NCBI RefSeq assembly: GCF_042263505.1
Contig: NZ_JBHKFI010000019.1
Span: 26,725-90,724 of the forward strand
Length of the DNA: 64,000 bases
Origin: Bacillus_BE sp042263505
Lineage (GTDB): Bacteria > Bacillota > Bacilli > Bacillales > Cytobacillaceae
Direction: 5' to 3'
Shown: positions 35,420-43,802 of the stretch, one piece after another
Layout of the letters: each line of letters begins with the position of its first letter
Numbering within the stretch: position 1 is the first letter of the stretch
Notes under the pieces: model-generated
What the model saw: only the letters and a program-made list of their open reading frames with translations
Database searches by the model: none
Told to the model about the DNA's origin: nothing
Position numbers and translations under genes: made by a program

Positions 35420-35638
35420 TTAGCCAACGATTTCAAAATTGTCGTTCCTTTCAATTCCAACCAGTGTATTGCCTGAAAGTGATGCCAGAGCTTTTCCTGC
35501 TTGTGATAGCTGATCTGTGGTGACATCCTTTTTGATATTACTGTAGGTTTTACTTTTGTAAATCGGATCACCCTTTTCATCCATTCCGCCATCAAAGACT
35601 AAACGAAGCTTTGTATCCATAATCATCGCCTCTGCCAT
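35420..35638 (-). CDS. DUF1659 family protein, 72 aa
   Basis: A small protein with the DUF1659 pattern (DTKLRLVFDGGMDEKGDPIY, then KSKTYSNIKKD). A GTG at 35647 is in frame but it overlaps the AAAGGAGGTGAGG ribosome binding site, so the ATG at 35638 is chosen. It is the first gene of the DUF1659-DUF2922 pair. Confidence 0.82.
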   Translation of the reverse strand: MAEAMIMDTKLRLVFDGGMDEKGDPIYKSKTYSNIKKDVTTDQLSQAGKALASLSGNTLVGIERNDNFEIVG

Positions 35639-35705
35639 CTTCCTCACCTCCTTTCACCTTATATATAGAGTGAAAAGGAAGAAAAGGTTGGACTTTCCTA
35701 AATAA

Positions 35706-35738
35706 AAAGGATTCCCAATCATATGATAGGAATCCATT
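35706..35738 (-). terminator. intrinsic terminator
   Basis: GGATTCCTATCATATGATTGGGAATCC hairpin followed by TTTTTATTT on the minus strand, after the 49-aa gene. Confidence 0.85.
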
Positions 35739-35754
35739 TTTGACATTACCTATT

Positions 35755-35904
35755 TTATTTTTTCGATTTGACCTGACTTGGTTGGGGCTGAACTCTCTCC
35801 ATTGTTTCATTTAATTTCACACGATTAAATTTACTTTGATCATCCCCCATTCCTGGCGCCACATTTGCCATAGGAAGTTGTTCAAGTTCCTTACCACTTG
35901 GCAT
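35755..35904 (-). CDS. small hydrophilic protein, 49 aa
   Basis: Starts MPSGKELEQLPMANVAPGMG and is unstructured-looking, rich in Gln, Pro and Lys. The ATG has GGAGGTGAG upstream and the gene ends in its own terminator. The family is not recognised. The composition is compatible with a minor spore protein, which is inference only. Confidence 0.65.
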   Translation of the reverse strand: MPSGKELEQLPMANVAPGMGDDQSKFNRVKLNETMERVQPQPSQVKSKK

Positions 35905-36254
35905 ACCTTCTCACCTCCTATGCTTAAAATATGTAACCAATCGGATTATTAAACGAGACTTTTTTATTGTCATTAGCAAATCAGCAATTTCATAAGGACG
36001 GTCTAAAATGTCCTTTTTAGGATGAATTTTTCCTAAACTCAAAGCACAAGAATGTTGGAATAACAGCATTCTTGCGCTTTACTTGTTAACTAATTTGAGC
36101 TTATCCAACTGTTTTTCGAACGGCCCCTTCATATTACACTCAACCAAATTTCATTCATATATTTGACGGACATTCATGGAATAATAAGTTCTTGCCATAT
36201 GCAAGTGTATATGAAAATATTGAAGGTAAAGGAACACTTAAATGAGGTGAGAAA
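35905..36254. other. divergent intergenic region with an orphan hairpin
   Basis: It holds the promoters of the divergent genes at 35904 and 36255. A hairpin (CAAGAATG at 36047-36054 with CATTCTTG at 36067-36074) sits in the middle without a T-tract or a gene to terminate. A related CAAGAATG/CATTCTTG stem terminates the Ca2+ ATPase gene near 41250. Confidence 0.5.
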
Positions 36255-36698
36255 ATGATACTTGTTAGCTCTTGCTTAGCAGGAATAAAGGTTCGCTATG
36301 ATGGCGGGGATTGTCTAAATGACCGCATCAAAAAGCTGCTTGAGGAAAATAAGGCGATCTCAATTTGCCCAGAGGTTCTTGGAGGATTACCAATCCCAAG
36401 AATTCCGGCAGAAATTGTCGGTGGGGACGGCGAGGATGTCCTTGAGAATAAAGCACTCGTAATGGACCAAACCGGGAAGGACGTAACTGATTCGTTTTTG
36501 CAAGGAGCTTATGCCGTTCTTAAAAAAGCTCAAGAGGTAGGGGCAACTTGCGTTATTTTGAAAGAAAATAGCCCCTCATGCGGAAGCTCTTTTATTTATA
36601 ATGGTCACTTTAATGGTGAAAAGAAACCTGGAATGGGAGTCACGACTGCCCTCCTAAAAAGAAATGGAATCGAGGTTATTTCTGAGAAAGATTTTTAA
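36255..36698 (+). CDS. DUF523 / TudS-like Fe-S protein (possible thiouracil desulfidase)
   Basis: 147 aa, full length for DUF523. Three conserved Cys are present: Cys7 (SSCLAG), Cys38 (ICPEVLGG) and Cys109 (SPSCGSS), the pattern that binds the catalytic 4Fe-4S cluster in TudS, plus Glu40 next to the second Cys. TudS enzymes desulfurate 2-thiouracil to uracil. The assignment is by family; activity on thiouracil is inference. RBS GAGGTGAG. It is monocistronic and ends in a terminator. Confidence 0.82.
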   Translation: MILVSSCLAGIKVRYDGGDCLNDRIKKLLEENKAISICPEVLGGLPIPRIPAEIVGGDGEDVLENKALVMDQTGKDVTDSFLQGAYAVLKKAQEVGATCVILKENSPSCGSSFIYNGHFNGEKKPGMGVTTALLKRNGIEVISEKDF

Positions 36699-36734
36699 AT
36701 TAGGATACTTTTCCACTGAACATGAATCAGAAAA

Positions 36735-36774
36735 GCCCTGAAGAGATTTTCTCTCAACAGGGCAATTTTATTTG
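36735..36774 (+). terminator. intrinsic terminator
   Basis: GCCCTGAAGAGA/TCTCTCAACAGGGC hairpin followed by AATTTTATTT, after the DUF523 gene. Confidence 0.7.
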
Positions 36775-36859
36775 AGTTTTTATTAGTACTTTTTAGATTT
36801 TTTCCCCTTGCTTCTTCCATGTGAATTAGAAAAGAAGCAAAGAAACGTCCCCGTGCTTC

Positions 36860-38047
36860 TTATACAGGTACTCCATTTAATAAAACAGATACGAGTCGAT
36901 CCATACCTAGGTTTATTTTTTCAGGTGATGGGTAGCTGTAATTTAATCGGAAGGTGTTTTCTTTTGGATTCATGGCATAGAATTGTACACCCGGTACAAA
37001 TGCTACACCTTTTGCTACTGCTTCAGAAAGTAAGGCAGTTGTATTTAAATCCTCCTGTCCTTTCACCCATAAGAACATTCCCCCCTTTGGTTCCTTCCAT
37101 GTAAAGGTCCCTGGAGTGAGCTTGTTTAAATAGTCCTGCATCAACATCATTCGTTTATAATATTCTTTTCTTAATTGCTGTATATGGCCTTTTAGATCAA
37201 AATCTCTTAATACAAAATATAAGGCTTGTTGATCGATTGAGCTAGAGTGCAAATCCACCATTTGCTTTGCCTGCGACATCATGGCAATGACTTCTGCCGG
37301 TCCCGTAATCCACCCTGTGCGAAGAGCTGGAACGACTGTTTTTGAAAATGTACTTGTATATAACACATGTGTTTGTTTATGATCAAACGAAGCTACAGAA
37401 GGATAGGTAATTGACTCATCAAACTTAATTTCCCCATAAGGATCGTCTTCCAAAACTAACACATCATATTGATAACAAAGCTCTAACAAACGTTGTCTCC
37501 GTTCTGTACTCCAAACCTTGCCATCGGGATTCGAAAAAGTCGGGATGACATAAATAAATTTGGGCTTACATCGCTTTATCTTTTCTTCTAAATCGTCCGG
37601 ATTCATTCCATGCTCATCGCCTTCCACAGAGACAACATTTGCACCAAATGAGCGGAAAACTTGCAGTGCTGACAAATACGTTGGATTTTCCGTTAACACA
37701 ACATCTCCATCGGAAATCATAATTCGCGAAAATAAATAAATTGCTTGTTGTGAGCCTGTTGTTAGCAAGATACGGCTGGGATCTGTCTTAATTCCCTTAT
37801 CTTTCATCCATTCTGAAATACCTTCTCTTAAAGGTGTAAATCCTTCTGTTAATCCATATTGCATAGATGCATTTCCAGATGCCAATACTTTTTCATATGC
37901 TGATTGGACCGCCGCTAGAGGAAACAGCTCTTCACAGGGAAGGCCTCCTGCAAATGATATCACATTCCCTTGTTGAATCACGTTCAAAATATCTCTAACA
38001 GCCGATGATTCAAAATTTTTTGTTCGGTCAGCAAATGAATAATCCAT
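36860..38047 (-). CDS. PLP-dependent aminotransferase, class I (2-aminoadipate/MocR-like fold)
   Basis: 395 aa fold-type I aminotransferase: ISFAGGLPCEELFP near the start, TTGSQQAIYL, the Asp/Tyr region LVLEDDPYGEI and the PLP-Lys motif STFSKTVVPALRTGW. It resembles LysN/2-aminoadipate transaminases and the aminotransferase domain of MocR proteins, without the HTH. The amino donor is unknown. The frame runs to 38074, but the ATG at 38047 has AAAGGAAGGGA upstream. Confidence 0.9.
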   Translation of the reverse strand: MDYSFADRTKNFESSAVRDILNVIQQGNVISFAGGLPCEELFPLAAVQSAYEKVLASGNASMQYGLTEGFTPLREGISEWMKDKGIKTDPSRILLTTGSQQAIYLFSRIMISDGDVVLTENPTYLSALQVFRSFGANVVSVEGDEHGMNPDDLEEKIKRCKPKFIYVIPTFSNPDGKVWSTERRQRLLELCYQYDVLVLEDDPYGEIKFDESITYPSVASFDHKQTHVLYTSTFSKTVVPALRTGWITGPAEVIAMMSQAKQMVDLHSSSIDQQALYFVLRDFDLKGHIQQLRKEYYKRMMLMQDYLNKLTPGTFTWKEPKGGMFLWVKGQEDLNTTALLSEAVAKGVAFVPGVQFYAMNPKENTFRLNYSYPSPEKINLGMDRLVSVLLNGVPV

Positions 38048-38531
38048 AAAAGGTCCCTTCCTTTTCTTCATCAAAGATAGTAATAAATATAATTTTACCT
38101 ATACAAAACGTATCGTTTATTAATGATATACCATCTTTTATGGAAATTTCAATTGATTTTACAAAAAATTTCGAAAATTGTACTTAAAATTTATTTATTA
38201 TAGAAGAAACTATTATTTATGGTCTTTTTTGGAAGGCAACCCGAAGAATTTCACAACCCATTATTAAAAAATTTAAATATGACTGATCCTTATTCACATT
38301 CGATTTACACTTTGAATGTTCCTAAAAAAGCAAACAAAATTAAGCACATCTTCCTCAAAACCTTCAACATGAATAATTTTACCCCATTATAGCGACTCGA
38401 TCCGTTTCATACAATGACGAGACATTCCTGCTATTTCTTATAATTTTTTAAATTTAACGATTTTTCTCTAATTTTATATGATTAAATAAAATTAGATATG
38501 TTTTTCCACTTCTAATTAGGAGAGTGAAAAT
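38048..38531. other. intergenic region between divergent genes
   Basis: About 480 nt of AT-rich DNA carrying the promoters of the aminotransferase and Ca2+ ATPase genes. No ORF, hairpin or riboswitch was recognised. Confidence 0.45.
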
Positions 38532-41201
38532 ATGATGTGGTCAACCAAAACAATACAAGAGGTCCTTGCTGAATTAAAAAGTGATCCAGTGAATGGTTTA
38601 ACGAATCAGGAGGCTGAAACACGTTTGGCTACATTTGGGAAAAATGAGTTTCTTGAGCGGAAAAAGCCTACCTTTTTACGGCTTTTCTTTGACCAAATAA
38701 ATAACTGGTTAATTTATATTTTGATTTTTGCAGCTATCCTTTCTCTATCGGTAGGAGAAATAAGTGATGCGATTATTATCCTGATTGTCATCCTCCTTAA
38801 TGCCATGATTGGAATTCTTCAGGAATCAAAAGCAGAAAAGGCGTTAGAGGAGCTAAAGAAAATGACCTCTCCAAAGGCAATAGTGAAACGAGGCGGTGTT
38901 TTGAAGGAAATACCTTCTGAGCTCATTGTTCCAGGAGATATTGTAATCATTGATGCGGGCAGATATATTCCTGCCGATTTGCGCTTAATCGAAACTGTCA
39001 ATTTAAAAATGGAGGAATCCTCCTTAACAGGGGAATCCGTTCCCGTTGATAAAGATGCCAGTTGGCTCTCAGCGAATGATATCCCCATTGCAGAGCAAGA
39101 GAATATGGCTTTCATGTCTACTGTGTCCACCTACGGCCGAGCAATCGGAGTGGTGGTTAACACGGGCATGAATACGGAAATCGGGAAAATCGCGACTATG
39201 CTTGGCTCATTTAAACGCGAACAAACTCCTTTACAGCTCAAACTTGCAGAGCTTGGAAAAATTCTTGGATTCGGAGCCCTACTGATTTCGGCCGTTATTT
39301 TTCTGATAGGATTGATCCAAGGGAGAAATCTCCTTGAAATGTTTTTAATTGCTATTAGTCTCTCTGTTGCCGCTATTCCTGAAGGACTTCCTGCCATCGT
39401 ATCTATTGTCTTGGCCTTGGGCGTACAGAGAATGATTAAACATCAGGCAGTCGTGCGAAAACTTCCAGCTGTCGAGACCCTTGGAGCAGTCAGCGTAATA
39501 TGCACGGATAAAACAGGAACACTCACGCAAAATAAAATGACGGTCACAAAAATATTAGTTAATAATCATTATTCCTCCCTTTCTGCCTTGCAGCCTAAGC
39601 AGACAAACGAAAGACTTTTCTTTGAAGCCATGGTCTTATGCAATGATGCTGTAGCGACAGAAGAAGAACAATCTGGGGATCCAACAGAAATTGCCTTGTT
39701 GCTTGCTGCCAAGCAGGCAGGTTTTGATAAGCTTATTTTAGACCAAAAATTTGAAAGAGTTCATGAATTCCCCTTTGATTCTGAACGAAAAATGATGACA
39801 ACAATACATAGAAACGGATCGCAGTATGTAGTGATGGTAAAAGGGGCTTTAGAAAAAATTATTCATTTATCTACCTATATAATGCAAGATGGCCAAATCA
39901 TTGAGTTAGATGAAATAAATAAGGAAAGGATTAAAAAACAGGCAAATCAAATGTCTGATGAGGCGTTGCGTGTTTTAGCCATTGCCTATAAAGAGATTCC
40001 CTCTTCAAAAAGCTTTACGCAAGACTCCGTTGAGCAGGATTTAGTGTTCCTTGGTTTAACTGGAATGATTGACCCGCCAAGAGAAGAGGTGAAAGCAGCG
40101 ATCACTGCCTGTAATGCAGCAGGAATAAGAACGGTGATGATTACAGGTGATCATCCCAAAACAGCTTTAGCCATTGCCAAGGAACTTGGGATAGCGGATC
40201 CTCATTCTGAAGCTTTAACAGGTCTAGAATTAGATGATTTTAATGATAAAGAACTTTCAGAAAAAGTGAAAAAGGTTCGTGTATTTGCCCGTGTTTCACC
40301 CGACCACAAAGTGAAAATTGTCAAGGCGCTCAAAAAAAATGGAGACATTGTCTCAATGACGGGAGATGGCGTAAACGATGCCCCTTCTTTGCAACAAGCA
40401 GACGTTGGCGTTGCCATGGGGAAAGGTGGAACCGATGTTGCCAAAGGAGCAGCTGATATCGTCTTAACAGATGATAATTTCACAACCATCGTTAAAGCAG
40501 TAGAACAAGGCCGAAATATATATCAAAATATTAAAAAATCCATCTTGTTTCTTTTATCCTGTAATTTAGGTGAAATTGTTGTACTTTTTCTTGCCATATT
40601 ATTTGGGTGGCCCGCTCCGCTTACAGCGATTCATATTTTATGGATCAACTTAATAACGGATACCATTCCAGCGATTTCTCTAGGGCTTGATCCAGATGAT
40701 CCGGACGTAATGAAACGTAGGCCCCGCTCCATTAAAGAAAGTATTTTTGCTAATCAAGGTGGAGCATTCACGATCATAAATGGCATTTTAATTGGAATAA
40801 TATCACTTTTTGCGTTCATTACTGGTTTAGCCTATTACTCACATGCTGACTCATTCTTTTCCATCCATTTTGATCAAATTCCAATTAACGTCCTAGTTCA
40901 TGCGCAAACCCTTACCTTTGTTACCTTAAGTGTTTCACAGCTTTTTCATGCCATTAATTTAAGGCATCCAAAAAAATCCATGTTTCAGGTGGGCCTATTC
41001 ACTAATAAATATTTGCTCGCTTCCATTTTCATCGGAGTCAGCATTCAAATGATTTTAGTGGCTTTCCCCGTTTTAAATCAATTTTTTGAGATTGTCTATT
41101 TAACTTGGAAAGATTGGCTGTTTGTCGCTGTACTTTCGATTCTTCCAGTATTGTTGAATGAACTTTATAAAGCAGGAAAAAGAATATTTGGGAATGAATA
41201 A
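38532..41201 (+). CDS. cation-translocating P-type ATPase, SERCA-like Ca2+ pump
   Basis: 889 aa, P2A subfamily. Actuator motif LTGES, phosphorylation site DKTGTLTQN, nucleotide-domain MVKGALE, hinge TGDGVNDAPS, and Ca2+-site residues in the membrane (AAIPEGLPAIV in M4, LWINLITDTIPA in M6). It exports Ca2+ at the expense of ATP, as B. subtilis YloB, which is linked to spore Ca2+ handling. RBS AGGAGAG. It ends in a terminator at 41245. Confidence 0.93.
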   Translation: MMWSTKTIQEVLAELKSDPVNGLTNQEAETRLATFGKNEFLERKKPTFLRLFFDQINNWLIYILIFAAILSLSVGEISDAIIILIVILLNAMIGILQESKAEKALEELKKMTSPKAIVKRGGVLKEIPSELIVPGDIVIIDAGRYIPADLRLIETVNLKMEESSLTGESVPVDKDASWLSANDIPIAEQENMAFMSTVSTYGRAIGVVVNTGMNTEIGKIATMLGSFKREQTPLQLKLAELGKILGFGALLISAVIFLIGLIQGRNLLEMFLIAISLSVAAIPEGLPAIVSIVLALGVQRMIKHQAVVRKLPAVETLGAVSVICTDKTGTLTQNKMTVTKILVNNHYSSLSALQPKQTNERLFFEAMVLCNDAVATEEEQSGDPTEIALLLAAKQAGFDKLILDQKFERVHEFPFDSERKMMTTIHRNGSQYVVMVKGALEKIIHLSTYIMQDGQIIELDEINKERIKKQANQMSDEALRVLAIAYKEIPSSKSFTQDSVEQDLVFLGLTGMIDPPREEVKAAITACNAAGIRTVMITGDHPKTALAIAKELGIADPHSEALTGLELDDFNDKELSEKVKKVRVFARVSPDHKVKIVKALKKNGDIVSMTGDGVNDAPSLQQADVGVAMGKGGTDVAKGAADIVLTDDNFTTIVKAVEQGRNIYQNIKKSILFLLSCNLGEIVVLFLAILFGWPAPLTAIHILWINLITDTIPAISLGLDPDDPDVMKRRPRSIKESIFANQGGAFTIINGILIGIISLFAFITGLAYYSHADSFFSIHFDQIPINVLVHAQTLTFVTLSVSQLFHAINLRHPKKSMFQVGLFTNKYLLASIFIGVSIQMILVAFPVLNQFFEIVYLTWKDWLFVAVLSILPVLLNELYKAGKRIFGNE

Positions 41202-41244
41202 AAGAACTTTCAGGAAACGAGGAGAATTTTTTATCCAAACTAAA

Positions 41245-41290
41245 AAGCCCAAGAATGGTGCAAAACAAGCGCATTCTTGGGCCTTTCTTG
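41245..41290 (+). terminator. intrinsic terminator of the Ca2+ ATPase gene
   Basis: GCCCAAGAATG (41247-41257) pairs with CATTCTTGGGC (41272-41282), followed by CTTTCTTG. Confidence 0.8.
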
Positions 41291-41357
41291 ATAACGATTT
41301 GATTTAAAAAATTACTTTTTAGAAGCTCCCTTAATATTGATGGCTAGCAAATTTACA

Positions 41358-41396
41358 CAAAAATAAACACCTTCCTATTATTCAGGAAGATGTTTC
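41358..41396 (-). terminator. intrinsic terminator of the candidate ncRNA
   Basis: On the minus strand AAACATCTTCC pairs with GGAAGGTGTTT (11 bp, one G-U), followed by ATTTTTG. It starts one base after the closing helix of the RNA. Its 5' arm could instead pair with the preceding AAGATGTT of the closing helix. Confidence 0.75.
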
Positions 41397-42235
41397 ATAA
41401 CATCTTAGGAGACCCAACCATGGGCACCAGCTAAAAATTGACAAGCGCCATTGATTAATTTTCATTAATCATGATGGACGGATTCAGCCGATGTCTGCTG
41501 TTCCGTGTTCGGGATAATTCAAATATAATAGGTTTCTCCCATTACTTACTTGTACTTCCCATTTCATCATTATTAGCGGTCTAATCACCGCGAGACTCAT
41601 CATTCCTATCTAACTGTCAATTTCACTCAATCTTACTCTTCTCTAATAAGCTTTGATAGTGGTTATATAAATGATGCTCGATATCACCACTTCCCGAAAA
41701 CCTTGCTTATTTCTTCTCACTTTCTAGTATAAAGTTAAACGACCACCACTCTTTATTCATCCAAATTTTCTACTTTTCCAATCATTATTTTTCAGATAAT
41801 TTTTGGAAATAGATCTTCATATCTCAAATCTGACTTCTAAAAATCATGCATTCAGTTTCCTATTAAAAGGTTCTGATGTCATTTTTTAAAGGAATCAAAT
41901 TCTTTTGGTTTTAAATTTCATTTCTGCGTATTTTTCCGAAATAGACAGAAAATCCATTTTGACCTTTTAGATTATTCAATCAACATTCGATCTTTTGGAT
42001 GATTGTTTAAAGAATTTGCCGCTCCTTTCAACCTTTAAGTTTAAAGAAATTGGCTTTAAATGTTTTCAAAAATGAAATACATTTAAAGTGCTCTGCAAAT
42101 TTCCTGCCTTTCGATTGAGCATTGAATTGAACTATTCTTTCAATTAGATGAAGAATAAAATGTTTTCTCGTTCACTTAACGAAACGAGCATTTATGGTTG
42201 AGCCTCCTAAGATGTTATAGGGTATCTCTTTCTAT
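41358..42235 (-). ncRNA. candidate large structured noncoding RNA, about 880 nt
   Basis: No ORF is supported here. The 5' segment (rc of 42194-42218) and the 3' segment (rc of 41397-41421) form a 25-bp helix. The two DNA mismatches become G-U pairs in minus-strand RNA but A-C mismatches in plus-strand RNA. An extended -10 promoter lies just upstream and an intrinsic terminator just downstream. Internal hairpins include CTCGTT..AACGAG, CTTTAAATGT..ACATTTAAAG, CAATCA..TGATTG and GCGGT..ACCGC. The closing-stem architecture resembles large ornate RNAs (OLE, GOLLD, ROOL), but I cannot match it to any class. An inverted-repeat mobile element is the alternative. Confidence 0.55.
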
Positions 42236-42241
42236 GTCTTT

Positions 42242-42250
42242 ATTATAACA
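42242..42250 (-). promoter_or_regulatory. extended -10 promoter of the candidate ncRNA
   Basis: TGTTATAAT (TGnTATAAT) on the minus strand, placing the start near 42235, about 16 nt before the closing helix. The -35 region is weak (GTTTAT at 17 nt). Confidence 0.55.
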
Positions 42251-42462
42251 CGAGAATCTTTAGAATAAACAGATAATTGTGAATGGATTGTGACGAATTT
42301 CACTATTGCAAATTTTCCACTATTTTTCAAGATATTCATAAACATTCAACGTTAACAAACTCATCCTATTCAACATATTTTAGTAATACGTCTCATAAAA
42401 TGGACAAGGTAGGAGAACTCATTCAGAGAGGATGGACTGGTTGTGGAAATACATGTTAACAT

Positions 42463-43104
42463 ATGGATGATTTACAACCTAATATCATGAGAAAATTAGT
42501 GTTAACGTATGTAACCTTATTGATCGGAGCGACCCTACAAGGAATGTCTATGTCACTATTTCTCTTTCCACATTCCATCCCTTCTGGAGGAGCAGCTGGG
42601 ATTGCCCTTTTGTTAAACCATTTTCTTCATCTCCCCCTTGGTTTTTCCCTATGGATTGCAAATATCGTTTTTTTAATCTTTGCGTTAAAATATTTTGGGT
42701 ATACTTGGACTTTAAGAACCATCATTTCTGTTGCCATTACCTCAACAACGATTAGTATCCTTTCTGCCCAGACCTCACTTCCTCATGTCCATATTTTCTT
42801 GGATCTCGTATGCGGCAGTCTACTATTTGGAATTGGAGTTGGATTATTAATCCGTGCGGGCGCTTCAAGTGGAGGAATGGTTATTCCCGCTTTAATGATT
42901 GCCACCTATAAAAACTGGAGCCCAGGAAAAGTCATGATGGGAATTAACTTGCTTATTTTTTTATTAACAGCCCTTATCATTGATTTTAAAATCGTCATCT
43001 TCGCCATTATTTGTCAATTCTTCTCCACCAATATCATTGACTATATTTATGAAATTAGATTCGCAAATATCAAAATTTTATCACCTATCTGGAGAAAAAA
43101 ATAA
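42463..43104 (+). CDS. YitT family membrane protein
   Basis: 213 aa, about six membrane helices, with the YitT/DUF161 landmarks LFLFPHSIPSGGAAGIALLL and GASSGGMVIPALMIATY. It lacks the C-terminal DUF2179 domain of full-length YitT, like YczE/YyaS-type short forms. The RBS is weak and the start could also be the ATG at 42487. The function is unknown. It converges on cysC with 12 nt between stop codons. Confidence 0.85.
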   Translation: MDDLQPNIMRKLVLTYVTLLIGATLQGMSMSLFLFPHSIPSGGAAGIALLLNHFLHLPLGFSLWIANIVFLIFALKYFGYTWTLRTIISVAITSTTISILSAQTSLPHVHIFLDLVCGSLLFGIGVGLLIRAGASSGGMVIPALMIATYKNWSPGKVMMGINLLIFLLTALIIDFKIVIFAIICQFFSTNIIDYIYEIRFANIKILSPIWRKK

Positions 43105-43116
43105 GAAGAAATTCCC

Positions 43117-43725
43117 TTACAGGATTTTCTTCTCATTTAAATAAGTTAAAATATGGTGTGCAGATTCTTCAATTGACAATACTCCCGTATCGATCATCAT
43201 TTCGGGATTAGCAGGTTGCTCATAAGGTGAGGTAATCCCTGTAAATTCAAGAATTTCCCCTTTCCTTGCCTTTTGATACAAGCCTTTTGGATCCCGCTTC
43301 TCACAGGTATGAATCGGACATTGCAAATAAATTTCAATAAACTCATCCTCTGCAAACATCCTTCTTACGAGCTCTCTATCCTCTCGAAAAGGGGAAATAA
43401 ATGCCGTTAAAACGATCATTCCACAATCGATAAAAAGCTTAGCAACCTCGCCAATTCTCCGGATATTTTCTTTGCGATCCTGGGTGCTAAAGCCTAAATC
43501 ACGATTTAAACCATGACGAATATTATCTCCATCTAAACAATAACTTCTATACTGCTCCTGAAATAGCAGATGATCAACCGCATTCGCTAAGGTTGACTTT
43601 CCAGAGCCCGACAAACCTGTAAACCAAAGAACGCAGCTTTTATGTCCATTTAATTGCTGACGATTTCTTTTTTGAATAGTAGTTTCATGCCAAATGATAT
43701 TCTCACTTATGTTCATTTTCGACAT
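43117..43725 (-). CDS. cysC: adenylylsulfate kinase
   Basis: 202 aa, P-loop TGLSGSGKSTLAN (residues about 34-46), DGDNIRHGLNRDLGF and the mobile lid region ISPFREDRELVRR. It phosphorylates APS to PAPS. It is the last gene of the sulfate activation/sulfolactate operon, equivalent to B. subtilis yisZ. It lies 77 nt after sat. Confidence 0.94.
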   Translation of the reverse strand: MSKMNISENIIWHETTIQKRNRQQLNGHKSCVLWFTGLSGSGKSTLANAVDHLLFQEQYRSYCLDGDNIRHGLNRDLGFSTQDRKENIRRIGEVAKLFIDCGMIVLTAFISPFREDRELVRRMFAEDEFIEIYLQCPIHTCEKRDPKGLYQKARKGEILEFTGITSPYEQPANPEMMIDTGVLSIEESAHHILTYLNEKKIL

Positions 43726-43802
43726 CCTTTAATCTAGCAATTTGATCAAATTACAGAAATTCATCAATCGTTCAAGTACAACTTAACTTTTGGTGCTCTT
43801 TA

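Noticed and set aside
41397..42218. Insertion sequence bounded by 25-bp inverted repeats
   Set aside because: No transposase trace and no target duplication at the edges. Kept only as the alternative to the ncRNA reading.
41340..42240. Mg2+ M-box or other known riboswitch for the YitT gene
   Set aside because: The structural signals point to the minus strand, away from the YitT gene, and the M-box conserved core was not found.
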